From assembly GCA_036245525.1 (NCBI GenBank), contig BTPG01000004.1, positions 211,527,507 through 211,591,506 on the forward strand: 64,000 bases of DNA. The letters run 5' to 3'. This DNA is from Semisulcospira habei (Eukaryota; Mollusca; Gastropoda; Semisulcospiridae). How positions within the stretch are numbered: the first letter of the stretch is position 1; each line of letters begins with the position of its first letter. The notes below the pieces were generated by a model. The model saw only the letters and a list, made by a program, of their open reading frames with translations, did no database searches and was not told where the DNA came from. This document shows positions 43,670 to 55,600 of this stretch, piece after piece. A program made the translations under genes and the position numbers.

Positions 43670-43915
43670 AACTACCAGGGCAAGGCAAACGCTTCCCATC
43701 TGCAAGAGACACAAACCCAAACGCTACCCATCTGCAAGAGACACAAACCCTCATGAGCCCCCGCAGTTGCGGGGGCTCATGAGGGTTTGTGTCTCTTGTT
43801 AGTCCTGTGTTTTTTATGCCCGTGTTTGGTCCCATTTACACCGATTTCTTCACGTGAATGTCGGTCAGTGTGCAGTCGTTTCAGACGCGCCATTTGTGAT
43901 CGCTGGCAGTGAAGA
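43670..43915. mobile_element. TTAA hairpin element, family B (ACAAACCC variant)
   Basis: TTAACTACCAGGGCAAGG, a small duplication of CCATCTGCAAGAGACACAAA, then the core AGAGACACAAACCCTCATGA / TCATGAGGGTTTGTGTCTCT and right part ATCGCTGGCAGTGAAG. The ACAAACCC change is on both arms. Confidence 0.85.
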
Positions 43916-44039
43916 CAAATCACACACAGTGTGGTCCAGAAAAGCATACCAACTGTTCTGCATTTCTGTGATTCTGGATCTTAGGGTTTTCAGCTGAAAG
44001 GTCCAGTTCCCAAATCACAGACAAGCATCATTTGATGAG

Positions 44040-44311
44040 CCTGTATCATACCGAGGCTAAAAGCTTCAAATTTGTACACTGCCATACGCAAGCTACATTA
44101 TAGTACTTACACATAAGGATATAATAATAGTTATAATAATTATATTTATAAAGCGCAAACTCTGTGCAGTGCAGGCTCTATAGACCAATGGCTTTAGTTC
44201 AAGGGTGGTGCCAGAATAGCTTGTCTTCTACAAGCGTCAAGCTATTCTGGCACTACCCTTGAACTATTTTAGTCAAACTTATTTCACACACTGGTGTACT
44301 CCGAATGTTAA
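44040..44311. mobile_element. hairpin element, family A with ~58 bp insertion
   Basis: Flanks and arms of family A (AGTTCAAGGGTGGTGCCAGA / TCTGGCACTACCCTTGAACT). The left flank, usually AAGGATATAGACC, is split by about 44126-44183, which reads AATAATTATATTTATAAAGC plus GCAAACTCTGTGCAGTGCAG, a LINE/SINE-tail-like sequence. Confidence 0.8.
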
Positions 44312-44577
44312 GCAAAAATAAACGAAATTTTTTAACTCGTTGACCTTTATACAAAATCACAGTCAATCATAGAATAACAACAGCATCTCAGAAATGACAA
44401 TATGCGAGCAGTATTCATATGAAGTGGAATCACTGAACATAACAAACCTTTAAACGCTGGATAAACATGCAAATAAACAGTTCAAGAATCTGGTTTGCAT
44501 GTTTGTCCAGCGCTCGCTGATTTTTGTTAGGATAAATAGTGTATCAACACTTGTGTCACCTATGTCTGTAATTCACA

Positions 44578-44679
44578 TGAACTCATTTCAGACGTATGAC
44601 ATCCAGATACGCAGCTTAATGCCACATAACCTGTCTTGAATGCCGCATATTCGGTTGCGACATGTCTCAAAAGTGTTAA
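44578..44679. mobile_element. TTAA hairpin element, family C, decayed
   Basis: ACTCATTTCAGACGTATGAC...GCGACATGTCTCAAAAGTGT then TAA. Confidence 0.6.
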
Positions 44680-44772
44680 CGGGCAAGCCGCACAATACAA
44701 TTTGAAACATTTATCAATCAGGAATGTCACAACTTATGATTACTTTTACACAGAATAAGATCAATGCTATCA

Positions 44773-44895
44773 TTAACAGTCAATAAAACCTTTTGGCTGT
44801 CTGTAGCACTTTTTGTCAAGGTAATTCCTGCTATCTGTAAATCTTTCTGCATGAAACACCTCGACAAAAAGTGCTGCCAACAGCCAAAGACTTAA
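44773..44895. mobile_element. TTAA hairpin element, family F
   Basis: CCTTTTGGCTGTCTGTAGCA..TTTTTGTC / GACAAAAAGTGCTGCC..AACAGCCAAAG, between TTAACAG and CTTAA. It is about 150 bases past the BRCA2 stop. Confidence 0.75.
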
Positions 44896-45048
44896 TATTT
44901 CTATTCACACCTCTACTACACACACATACAATCAGTCACAAGCAACAGACAAGCCACGTGCCTCTTCAGCATTGACCAAAAAAAAACAATGCAGCTGATG
45001 ACATCAAACAAACCCACCTGTGCTGGAATCAATTAGCATTCAAGTTCA

Positions 45049-45375
45049 CTAATCTTCCTTTCCCATTCTCTTCACTTTTGGTGTGGGTGGCTTGAAGGCC
45101 TTGGCTGATGCCGGAGACATCGTATTTGTAGGCAAGGGGGATAGCACCGGAGCATGTCCATATGACTGGAGACGAGCAAGCTTCTGTCTTTGGATAGCTC
45201 GCTTTTTCTTGACTTCCTCTGTCAAGGGCGATTGCTGTGTAGAAGTGATGCTGGTGTTGAGGGTATCATTGTTGGTGGTGGTGATGGTGGCCGTGGTGGT
45301 GGTGGTGGTCTGACTACCCTGACTGAGCGGTGCAAGGAGCTTGTCCAGAAAGCTAGGTGGAAGGTCTTCTAGCAT
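45049..45375 (-). CDS. BRCA2: BRCA2 homologue, last exon with TR2-like RAD51-binding motif
   Basis: Starts after TTTTCAG at 45377-45376 in phase 0 and encodes about 108 residues to a TAG at 45049. An acidic/Leu start (EDLPPSFLDKLL) is followed by a Thr-rich run, then VKKKRAIQRQKLARL, then TMSPASAKAFKPPTP and a basic end. In human BRCA2 the C-terminal RAD51 site reads KKRRALDFL...FVSPAAQKAFQPP, with the Ser of S-P being the CDK-controlled residue. The Ser-Pro, Ala-Lys-Ala-Phe and Pro-Pro are kept here. The protein ends about 12 residues later, far sooner than human. Confidence 0.85.
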   Translation of the reverse strand: MLEDLPPSFLDKLLAPLSQGSQTTTTTTATITTTNNDTLNTSITSTQQSPLTEEVKKKRAIQRQKLARLQSYGHAPVLSPLPTNTMSPASAKAFKPPTPKVKRMGKED

Positions 45376-48300
45376 CTGAAAACAGCAAATTGAAGTGTAA
45401 CCCTTTTCATTCTGATACACTCCTGCCTGAAATAAAAGACATACAGTGGTGCCACAGCAGCTTGGCACCAGAGGCGCCAAGCTATTCTGGCACCACCCTT
45501 GAACTAACATGGTTGATCTATCTTGTAATCTGTAATGTAGCCTTCATAGGACCATAAGCAAATTTATATAAAAGCTTATTATAATAATATACAAATTTAG
45601 GTTGTGTTATGCCGGTTGACCTCAGCAGATCTCTCTGACAATGTTTCACTTCCCAAGGCTTTTTAGCCCTTCTCAGTAAATCTCAAACGCTGAAACTGAT
45701 GTTGTTCTTCTTTGTATTTCGTTATAGGATGCAGCGATCTCTCTTTTCTTCGCTGATGTCGAATTCAATGAAGCGGTCGATTCAAAATGGCGCCCATTCA
45801 GTTTTAAAAGCATTTCAGCGAGTTTAGAATATATCCGAGCACTTCTAAAGTTACAAGCGAAAATCATCGCTAAAACAGTGTTGAAACTTCCCTGCACTGC
45901 ATCAAAGCACGATTTGTAAAAACGATTTTTAATTTTCTGAATTCACTTTTAAAACTGTTCTAAGAGTTAGAAGCTTGTCGTGCATCGCATCTAAGTGCGC
46001 TAAACACGATTTTTACAAAACGTTTGTAAATTTTCATTTTAACACTGTGTTAAGAGTTAGAAGGCTGTTGTGCACCCGGCCCCTGGTGGCTGCATGAGCC
46101 AGGTGGTTAACTTTAACTCTTTCGAGACGTGCCACATCCAGATTCGTGGCGTAAAGCCGCAAAACCGGATGCGGCACGTCTCAAAAGAGTTAAGGTAAGG
46201 ATACATAAAAGTAAGAAAACAACCACTGTTTATAAAATAAGCCAGAAAGAAACATACCTCATGACTTGCAGCAGCGCTAGACAATCTGGCAGCAGAGCCA
46301 ACCATAGCCAGTTTTTCTTTCCCTTGTTTGACAAGTGCCAGTCTCTGCAACAAACTCAGAACGTTCAGTTTACAAGCCATAACTGTTGCCAAGACGTCAT
46401 CATGCTTTCCATGAACTTTGTGCCGCTCCTTTTGGAAATTTGTTGCATTTCTAGGTTTAACTCTCCCAGGATCACCCAGCTGAGGGGGGAGGGTTGTATC
46501 TTACACCTTGTCTTTATTGTGGACTGGGGTCAGTTGCATGAGTGAGCTTGGTCCTGCGCAAGCCACTAAGCAAGGTGCTCCGCTTGCGCAGGACCAAGCT
46601 CACTCATGCAACTGACCCCTGGGAATATGGTGGCACAAGGAAGGGGTAATGAGTCTTAGTCTTACTGTTTATTAGATTGTCTAGCTCTGAGTGAATACAA
46701 ATGACCAAAATCTGAAGTGTCTTTGAACAATTAAATACAATCTATGCCTCTTGCATTTGGGCACGACTCCTTCAGTTCCAGCCGCAAAAAAAGTATTTTT
46801 CTCTAAAATGTATTTTTTCAAAAAATACTTACCGATGGCATTACTGATAGGAAGGGATACTTAGCCTACCCAATTTCAGCCTAAGCTTCCGTTGTGTACG
46901 CTACGCTACGCAACCTGGAAGGCCACTTAGAGAGTCGTTACCAAGGACTCCGGGTGGCCTCCCCTGTCTCCTCATCCGGTCATGCGCATAGCTTTCCCGC
47001 CAGTCTTTAACTTAGCTGACAGGCCGCAAGCGGGGCAGGAGGGAGGGACCTCTGAGTATTGCCATCGGTAAGTATTTTTCAAATAAATACATTTTAGAGA
47101 AAAATACATTTGTTTACTCAAAACTCTTACCGATGGCATTACTGATAGGAAGAATAGCGAATAGCCCCCTAAGTCTGCTGTAGCGTAAATCAACAGGAAT
47201 GGCGTCTCCAACACCACACTATTGAGGTTCCCCCCCAAGTGCTCGCTCCCGACAATTTCAGCCAAGTATTACCTAGTGCGCCTGGAGGGAGTGTTGCGCT
47301 GCCGTGATGTCCCCGATCAGGGCCAGGTGGTTTCGCTGGCCTGCCATATCCCGTAGGTAGAAGCGGGCGAAGGTAGACTTGGCCCGCCAGCCCACGGCCT
47401 CCACAATGTCCTTGACGGCACAGTTGTGGTCAAAGGCAATGCTTGCTGCCACTGCATGGACCTCGTGGGCCCGAATTCGCATCTTTTTAGCACCCTCTGT
47501 GGAGAGATCCTTGTACGCCGATTGCATGACCCATCGGAGTCAAGATGAGATCGTCTGCGCCGAGATATCACTTCTGCCCAGAGCCAAGGGCAGGAATAGG
47601 TGTGAGCGCCCTTGTCTGAGTGGTTTAGTTCTTTACTTACTTTTACTTACGCCTGTCACCCCTACCCGGGTATAGGCCGTCGACGAGAGACCTCCAGCAA
47701 CTCCTGTCCTGTGCTTCTCCTTCGATTCTACTCCAGGTGGTTCCCAGTGGTTTAGTTTAGTTCTGCGCAGGTAGATTCTTAGCGCCCGAACAGGGTCCTG
47801 TTGACGGGACTCCCTGGACTGGGCTACTCCTTTAAGCGGACGTACGGTCAGCACCTGGGGTGCAGAGGAGGGGAGCCTATTTTTGGCCAAGAAGGTGGGG
47901 TCGGTTAGGAGCTGTACTGAACCGTCGGTCCTGAACTGGAGACAAGATGGTCGTACTGAGAGGGCGTGTATCTCGCTGACCCTGGAAGCTGTGGCGAGGG
48001 CGAGATGGAAGCAAGTCTTTCTAGACAGGTCTCCGAGCTGTGCCAGGGGCAGGGGCAGGGGCTCGAAGTGGTTAAAGTTGAGCCAGGTTAATACCCAAGA
48101 CAAGTCCCAGCGGGGAATGAGCGAGCGGGAAACTGGTCGCTGGAAGTCAAGGTGGGCTATAAGGTCTGCGAGGTCCTTGTTGGCACCCGGGTCTGGTCTC
48201 CCTAGGTGTCGATAGGTGTCTGATATCATTGCTAGGTAGCCTCTGATGGTGATGGGGGCCCAGATTCTGAAGAAGCCAGGTGATGAGCCACAGAAAGAAG

Positions 48301-51300
48301 TCGGCCAGTCGAGGGGTGGTCAGGTCCGTGAGGGGAAGCCGTGCCTCTGCGCACCAGGTCTGGAAGACCCTCCATTTCCCCTCGTAGACGTTTCTGGTAG
48401 AGGGTCTGCGAGCCGTTGCGATTGCTTCCACTGTTGTATGCGAGAAACCTCTAGCTGCGAGGGCGTACCGGACGACCTCCAAGCGTGTAGACAAAGCCGC
48501 TCTGGGTACAGATGAAAGAGCTGTTGACTTGGTCCAACTGAACGATGCCACGAGCAGTAGAATCGCGTGTGCCCCGGAGCTACTGGAGCACTTTGGGTAC
48601 TAGAACTGACGGGGGAAAGGCATACGCCATCAGGCCATCCCAAGGAATGGAGAGTGCATCTACTGCCCAGGCCATAGGTTCCGGAAATGGAGAAACGAAG
48701 AGCGGAAGTTGTCTGTTCGTGGCAAAGAGGTCGATCATGGGAGTCTCCCAGCGTGCACAGATTAGCTTGAATATGTCTGGGCATAGGGTCCACTCCATGT
48801 GGAGAAGTTGACCACGGCGAGAGAGGGAGTCCGCGAGAACGTTGAGGTGTCCTGGGATGTGCCGTGCCCGAAGTGTGATGCCGCGATCCCTGCACCACAG
48901 GAGGACCTGGTACAAGAGCATGCAGAGGGAGGGGGAAGCGCGTCCCGCCCTGGTTCTGTATGTAGGCTACGACCGTCGAGTTTCTGGATAGCACGAGGAT
49001 CTCCTGGTGAACAATGCGGTCTTCCCATGCAGGGAGTGCTAGTCCGACTGCCTTCAACTCCAGCCAGTTGATGTGTTCGTCTGCGTGATCCCTTGGCCAC
49101 GTGCCCAAGGCCGTGACGAAGTCTGGTAGCAGGTGTGCTCCCCAGCCGGAGAGGCTTGCGTCCGTGCATATGGAGAGTTGGGGCGGAGGGGAGTAAAGTG
49201 GAATCCCCGATGCTAGCCAGGACCGATCTCTCCACCGTTGGAGGTGAGGCCTGACCAAGGGGGACACTGGGATCAGGGCTGTCAGATCGCCGGAGGACGG
49301 GCGCCAGTTGAGGAATAGATGTAATTGGATCGGTCGACAGTAAAGCCTGCCAAGGGGCAGAAGGTCCGCCACTGCGCTCATGAGTCCCAGCAGTTGCTGC
49401 CATACCCGGACGGATAGTGTGTCCGAGTGAACCATGTAGAGTGCAAAGTCTGCTATCTTCTGAATCCGATCCTCTGGAAGCCGCACCTGGATGAGGTCGG
49501 TTAGGAAAAGCATGCCCAGGTGAGTGAATCTGCGAGAAGGCATGAGGTCCGACTTGCCTGAGTTGATGAGAAAACCTAGTTGGTGGAGAAGGGTCAGTAA
49601 CGAGTTCCTGTCCTCCTCTAGGGCTGCTGCAACGTGGTTCTGGAGGAGTAAGTTGTCCAAGTAGTTGGAGGTCGGGCTCGAGGCTGTCTGTCTGAACCTG
49701 GCAATCACCCCATCGACGATCCTGGTGAAAACCCACAGGCTGAGGTTGAGGCCGAAGGGGAGCGTCCGGAATTGGTACACCACTCCTCAGAAGGCGAAGC
49801 GCAGGTAACGGCGTGAGGCCAGGTAGACAGGTACATGTAGATATGCATCCGCAAGGTCGAGGCTTATCGTGAAGTCCTGGGGTTGTAAAGCCGCTCTCAG
49901 AGCTCTGGTAGTTTCCATCCGGAAGTGAGGAGCTGAAATGTACTGGTTTAGCGCCGAGAGGTCTATGTCAGGGCGCCACCTTCCATCGGGCTTGGGTACA
50001 ACGAAGAGCCGGCTGTAAAAGGCCGGGGAGTTGTGACGTGCCACCACTTCAGTGGCCTCCTTTTGGAGTAGGGAGATGATTGGAGACCCTGTAGGGGTTG
50101 GCGGGGGCAAGTGGGGAAAGTCAGCGAGCCCAGCCGCACCTGGGCTTTCGGGCGCCTCTGGACCAGGCTGGGGGGTGGGGTGGGGGGGTGGGCAGGGGGG
50201 AGGGGGGGCAGGGGGGTGGGGAAGGCGTGCAGTCGCAAGGGAGGGAGACGAGCAGCGCCGCGTCCCTGAGGACGACGGGTGGGGGGGCAGGGGGTCTGAA
50301 GGACCGCAGGGCGCGACCCACGGCCATGCAGACAGAAAGAAAGCGAGAGGAAGAATGGACGGCAGGGCAGGGCTGGGCCAAAAATCCTTAGAAGAGTCCT
50401 CAACGGTCTGCCAGGTTGGCCCGAAAAGAAGGGGTCCCCCGAAAGAAGCCTGGCGTAGCTGGGTCTTCACTGAGGGCGGTAAGGAGGTGCAGAGAGACAA
50501 AATGGCGTCCCGACGCATCAAATCGCAATTGGCAGCTGCTGCCATGGAGTTGGCTGAAGAATAAAACGCCACCCGATTGGCCGCTACTAAAACCGTATGT
50601 ATGTTGTGCAGGAGAGGCGAGACATCTAATCAGTGATTGTGTTGCCAACTCGAGGAAACCTGCGCAGGGCAAGGAATCACGAACCAGTCGCTGTCTTTTC
50701 CAGTCCACAGGAGCCCCGTGCCCGTTGTCCTGCCTGAGCTCCTACCTGCGACATTGCTGCTCTGTCTATCGCCGGCAGGGAACAGGAGAATGTCTGTGAG
50801 TGTCCTGCGTACCATTGTTGGCGAAAATGGATATCCATCCTGGCTGGCCACCTTGTGTTCGTAAAGAAGCCCTGAACTCCGAAGGTGTCCTGTAGGAGAT
50901 GTGCCAAGAATGACTCCGCAAGGTCCCGAAAACCCGTGGGCTGAGGGAGGGTTTTGAGGCGCTTAGTTTGCCGCGGTGTGTCTACCATGGCCGCAGCCTT
51001 TCTCTTTAGAGGAGGAGATGGGGGGCAGGCATCTGGGGAAAGGAAGGACGCAATGAGCTTAGATGCCTCCGAGAGGGAGCAGAGTGTCTGAGCCGTCGGA
51101 GCCACGATTATCGAAGAAGGTGACAAAGAAGATCTCCCACTGGGGGATGCTGAGCGACGAAAATCCATGCCGATGGTCGACAAAGAGTCCTCAGGGTGGA
51201 GGCTTAGAGCCTCCTCGTCGTCCCATGAAGAGGGTGGGGGTGAAGATCGAGCCGTGCGAGAGGAGTGACGTGAGGAGACTGGAGAGGGGAGGTTCCTGTG

Positions 51301-52597
51301 GTTAGAGGACTTGGGGGGGGGGGGGGGGGGGGGGGGACGAAGTTGGGGAGGGCTGGGGGAAGTCTTGGCGGAATCCAAAGAGCGGGTGTTCCGAAGCCAG
51401 GGTTGAGACCGCCGAGTCCGTGAATCCGAACGGTGTCTGGAGATCCATCGGGATGATCGGCTGCGTGGGAAAGTTAATGAGGAGTGTCGGTCCGTAGGAG
51501 GAGAAAGGCTCTGCGAATGCCGCGTACCTCTGGGTCGGTAGGTGGAAGAGCTGGAACGGGGAGAGGAGTGTTCGTGTCGTGACCGGAGTCTAACTCGGTC
51601 TCCGCGAGTGAGGTGGACATGTGTTCTTGTAGTAGATGCTGAGGCCTGGATACGACGCTCGTCCGGTCGGAAGCAGACAGGCCGAGATTTTTCTGCGTAG
51701 TGGTCCCGAGATCGTGAGACCTGGACTCGATGCATGTCTGGTCGGCGGCCGACAGGTCTTTCCTTGTGAGGAAGTCGTATCCCCGGAGCCTGGACATGAC
51801 GCTCGTCCGGTCGGTGGCCGACAGGCCTCCCGGTCTCTAAGGGATGATCTCGGGAACTTAAAGCCTGGACTCGACGCTCGTCCGGTCGGAGGCCGACAGG
51901 CTCTTCCCTCCGAATGTGACTAGGGAGCACGTCCCTTCGGCCACTGCCAGATGGGTGTGTGGGCTCCTCGTGCCTGGTCGTGACGGGGGGCCAAGTCCCG
52001 TCTGTGTTTTTCCCCCACTGTACAAGTCGCTGGAAAGATGCGGCGTGGAGGTGGGTTCATAATATCTGAGGTAACTCGTCTCTGTGGTCCGAGGACGGCA
52101 GAGGCAGAGGTAGGGAGACGTGGGTCTTTGACCTGGCCTGGCCTTTCTCTATTGTAGAAGGCCCAAAGCTGCGACCATAGTTCCTCAACCCAAGTAGCGC
52201 AGATTACACATGTGCCCCCGAGGAGCAGCCTGCACACGGAAGGCAAACTGTGTGGGTATCCGTAGGCCACTTGAATTGGCCACAGTTGGTGCAGGTCATG
52301 ATGTGTGCACTGTCACAGAAAGCAAATAATAGTGCTGTCGTGCGTAACAGAAAACAAACAATAATGCTGCCTTGCGTGCGCAAGTCCTGTGGAAAAGGCC
52401 ACATGTTCACGACGGTCTACACTGCAATAGACAGCAAGCAGAGCAAATAATAATGCTGCCGTGCATAACAGAAAGCAAATAATGATAATAACCGACCTGT
52501 TCACTCTCCCGCATTACGCGGAAGATTTCTGCATTTGAACCCTTTTTTCCGCTTACCTTTGAAATTCTTCCGCATTTTCCGTTTTCGCCGAATTTTT

Positions 52598-52648
<51 letters not shown>

Positions 52649-55600
52649 TTTTTTTGGTGGATAGTCATCCTGGCAACCATCTTCCGATTGTAACAAACAT
52701 TGTAAGTAAAAGCTTTCTCGATTGGCCAGTCGAAAAATAGTATCCAATTAGCATTTTACTTCCATTTTCGATGGTTGCGCATGCGTAAATCCGGCACTTT
52801 ATGTCAGTTGAGCATGGGGCCTCCAAAGCGAAAACACCATGAAACAGACGACACGTCAGAGGCATCAAGTGTGAAGAAGGGCAAAAAAAAGTATTACCAG
52901 AAGTTGTCCATGTGTGGTACAACTTGAAATTGTGAGTTTGTATGTGAAGTTTTTTTAACACCAAATTTCCTTGTAATTTATGGGGACCATAAATATATCT
53001 TGAATCTTAGTGTTTTCGGTGATAAATCTCCCTCATAATTCACTCTTATCTTCCTCATAAGTCTTTTGGAGGATAAACAGGTCTGTAATAATAATAATGC
53101 TGCCGTGCGTGTGTGCAGCCCAAGTTCTGGAAAAGATGATAGGTGTACACTGTAATAGATAGCAAGAGCGGTCGCCATGTGTGTGTGAGGCCTGTGGAAG
53201 ACCTTTTGCTACTCAGTCAATGCCGCCGCCCAGTGAAATCACTGACAGAGGCATCAAGCCAGGCGTTACATTCACCAAAAACCGCTAGAGGTAAACGGAA
53301 GATTCCATGCCTAAACGAAACATAATGTCTACCACGTGTGCCCGACCGGAAGATGGTTGCGTACAAGATTGATACCGTAGTCTGCCAATTTACTGGCTGA
53401 TAGGCATTAACCGAGGCCTTACTTTGCCATCACCCACACTATTACAAACAATTTGAAGTTTCCTAGAAAACACCAATACTAAAATCCACCGATGAAAACC
53501 CTGTACACAGTCGAAGTGTAGCGAGGCTGAAACACGTCCGTACTTTAATGAGCTAAGTTTAAAGACTGGCGGGAAAGCTATGTGCATGACCAGATGAGGA
53601 GACAGGGGAGGCCACCCGGAGTCCTTGGTAACGACTCTCTAAGTGGCCTTCCAGGTTGCATAGCGTACACAATGGAAGCTTAGGCTGAAATTGGGTAGGC
53701 TAAGTATCCCTTGCTATCAGTAATGCCATCGGTAAGAGTTTTGAGTAAACAAAAGATCAACCTAAAACTGCATACCACATCCTTCAGCTTCAGACTGTCC
53801 AGCATCCGTCGTTGCTCAGCCGATTTGCCGCCACCTGTGATGTGCGAAAACTCCAGACATGCTGACGCTTCTACAGGCTCCTTGGTGGCTGGCTTCAGTC
53901 GCAGGTTGCTGGCAGCAAACACTGCCCCCTCCTTCAGCAGATCTTGCAAGGAAAACGCCTGCAGTAAACGGATTGAAGCAGCCAATAATATATATGCCAC
54001 AAAAACTTGTCCTCTTGTGTAGACAATCACAAATCTTTTGAATCAGAAACAGGTCAAAGGCAGTAGGGTGCACCCCTCAACAGTGAGTACACATAAGCAG
54101 TTTATATGGACAGTTTCACTGAAACGGCACGATTACTGCGACTTGCGTGTACGTGCGGATGCTCCTTGCTAGCAAAAGCCAAAAATTCTCATTAGTCGTT
54201 CATTGGTCTATGTAGATGTCTCCGAAAGCGGCAAAATTCATGATCACATTTGAATGGGCAAATTGTTAACTCATTCAAAGTGCCTCACATCAATAGCTGC
54301 AGAAACTTTGTATAGCGTTGCCGCTGGCAACGCTATACAACACTTCTGCAGCTATTAATGCGGGAAGCCTTGAATGAGTTAACTGTCTCAGTACCTGCAA
54401 TCCTCCCCAGAACCAAATCAGCAACAGGTCCCCATTCACATCTGCTACATACACTGCATCACTCCCACGGCTGTTGAATAACAATTAGACAGCAGAAAAA
54501 AATCACACAAAGTTGGAGTAAATAGCAATAATTTATATTATTATTATACTAGCTATTATTTTAGTAATTATTATTACTATTATAGTTATGATAATAATAA
54601 TTATCATTACTACAGGTATTATTTTTTATGGTCATAATTCTCTTCAAAACTGACTCCAAGTGTCATCAACTGAATCCATCATGCATGCCCAGGAAACAAC
54701 TGAATCACTCACATATTTAACACAAACGCAGTACATTCATGAGGCACTAAGGGTCAGATCAGCAAATGAAGTTTCTGCCTGCTTGTATTTAAAATGCTAT
54801 AAGTGGCCTGAAACCAGTACCGAGGCAGAGGGCTAGGAAAAGCAGGAATACCCAGATAAAGAACAAGAAGTAAACAAATAAACGACCTTCAAATAGTAAA
54901 ACCAAACTCAAAACTTCATAACTTACAGTGCTGATTTGACAGTGATGACAATCCCCACAAAGTCAAATTCACCGTATGGCACCTGCTTCCACTTCAATTC
55001 TCGCACAGTCCACACCTGAAGCATCACAAGAAACTTTATAACTTATGTGATTCATTCAGCCCCAACACACCACAGCAGGATGTGGATCGAGCATGATAGT
55101 TCAAGGATGGTGCCAGAATAGCTTGGCGCCCAGCATGATAGTTCAAGGGTGGTGCCAGAATAGCTTGGCGCCCATAGGCGCCAAGCTATTCTGGCACCAT
55201 CCTTGAACTATCATGCTCGATCTGTCTCTAGAATTGTAATACAGTCCTTCAGAGGGCAACTTCAAAATTTTTGGGTTTTGGTCCTGCAGTAGAATGTGAT
55301 AATTATAATACTGCATCAGATGCTGAAAGCTGGAAATTCTGAAAATACAGAGAAGCAAGCTAGGGTCCGGGGCAAGCTAGGCACTAATAGGTGCCTGCAA
55401 TAATCTTTTGCATTTTTCATGCATTTATTTGTGACCTCTGCAATCAAAATGTGAAATTTTCATTTTTGCTATGCTCACAAGACAGAGTGCAATATGGAAA
55501 CCTCCATGCACAAGACTTTACAAGAATTTTCTGACTTCTGTCTTTTCCGTCTGCCAATTTTCACCTGCGTGCATATTATATCACATCACGCTGGCTGGGA

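Larger units (their letters stand above)
46787..53755 (-). mobile_element. DIRS-type tyrosine-recombinase retrotransposon, copy 1 (about 7 kb)
   Basis: The ends are inverted: CTTACCGATGGCATTACTGA...GGCCACTTAGAGAGTCGTTA near 46829-47018 recurs on the opposite strand near 53560-53735. A further block near 47110-47150 (TTTACTCAAAACTCTTACCG) complements the right end, as expected for the internal complementary region of DIRS elements. Coding order on minus: gag (52299-50677), RT/RNase H (50572-48580), tyrosine recombinase (48551-47273). It lies in the BRCA2 intron between 46345 and 53775. Stops, frameshifts and catalytic changes show it is dead. No methyltransferase domain was seen. Confidence 0.85.

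Noticed and set aside
33071..43915. Regularly recurring near-palindromes that could look like a CRISPR array or bacterial attenuators
   Set aside because: The genome is eukaryotic, copies are hundreds of bases apart with no spacer pattern, and each has its own TTAA-bounded flanks.
50052..50564. Long Gly/Arg-rich plus-strand frame of 170 codons
   Set aside because: It is the antisense shadow of the DIRS gag/RT junction on the minus strand.
47273..53755. A DIRS methyltransferase domain
   Set aside because: I searched the minus frames between the RNase H and recombinase parts and saw no DPPY-like motif or room for the domain.
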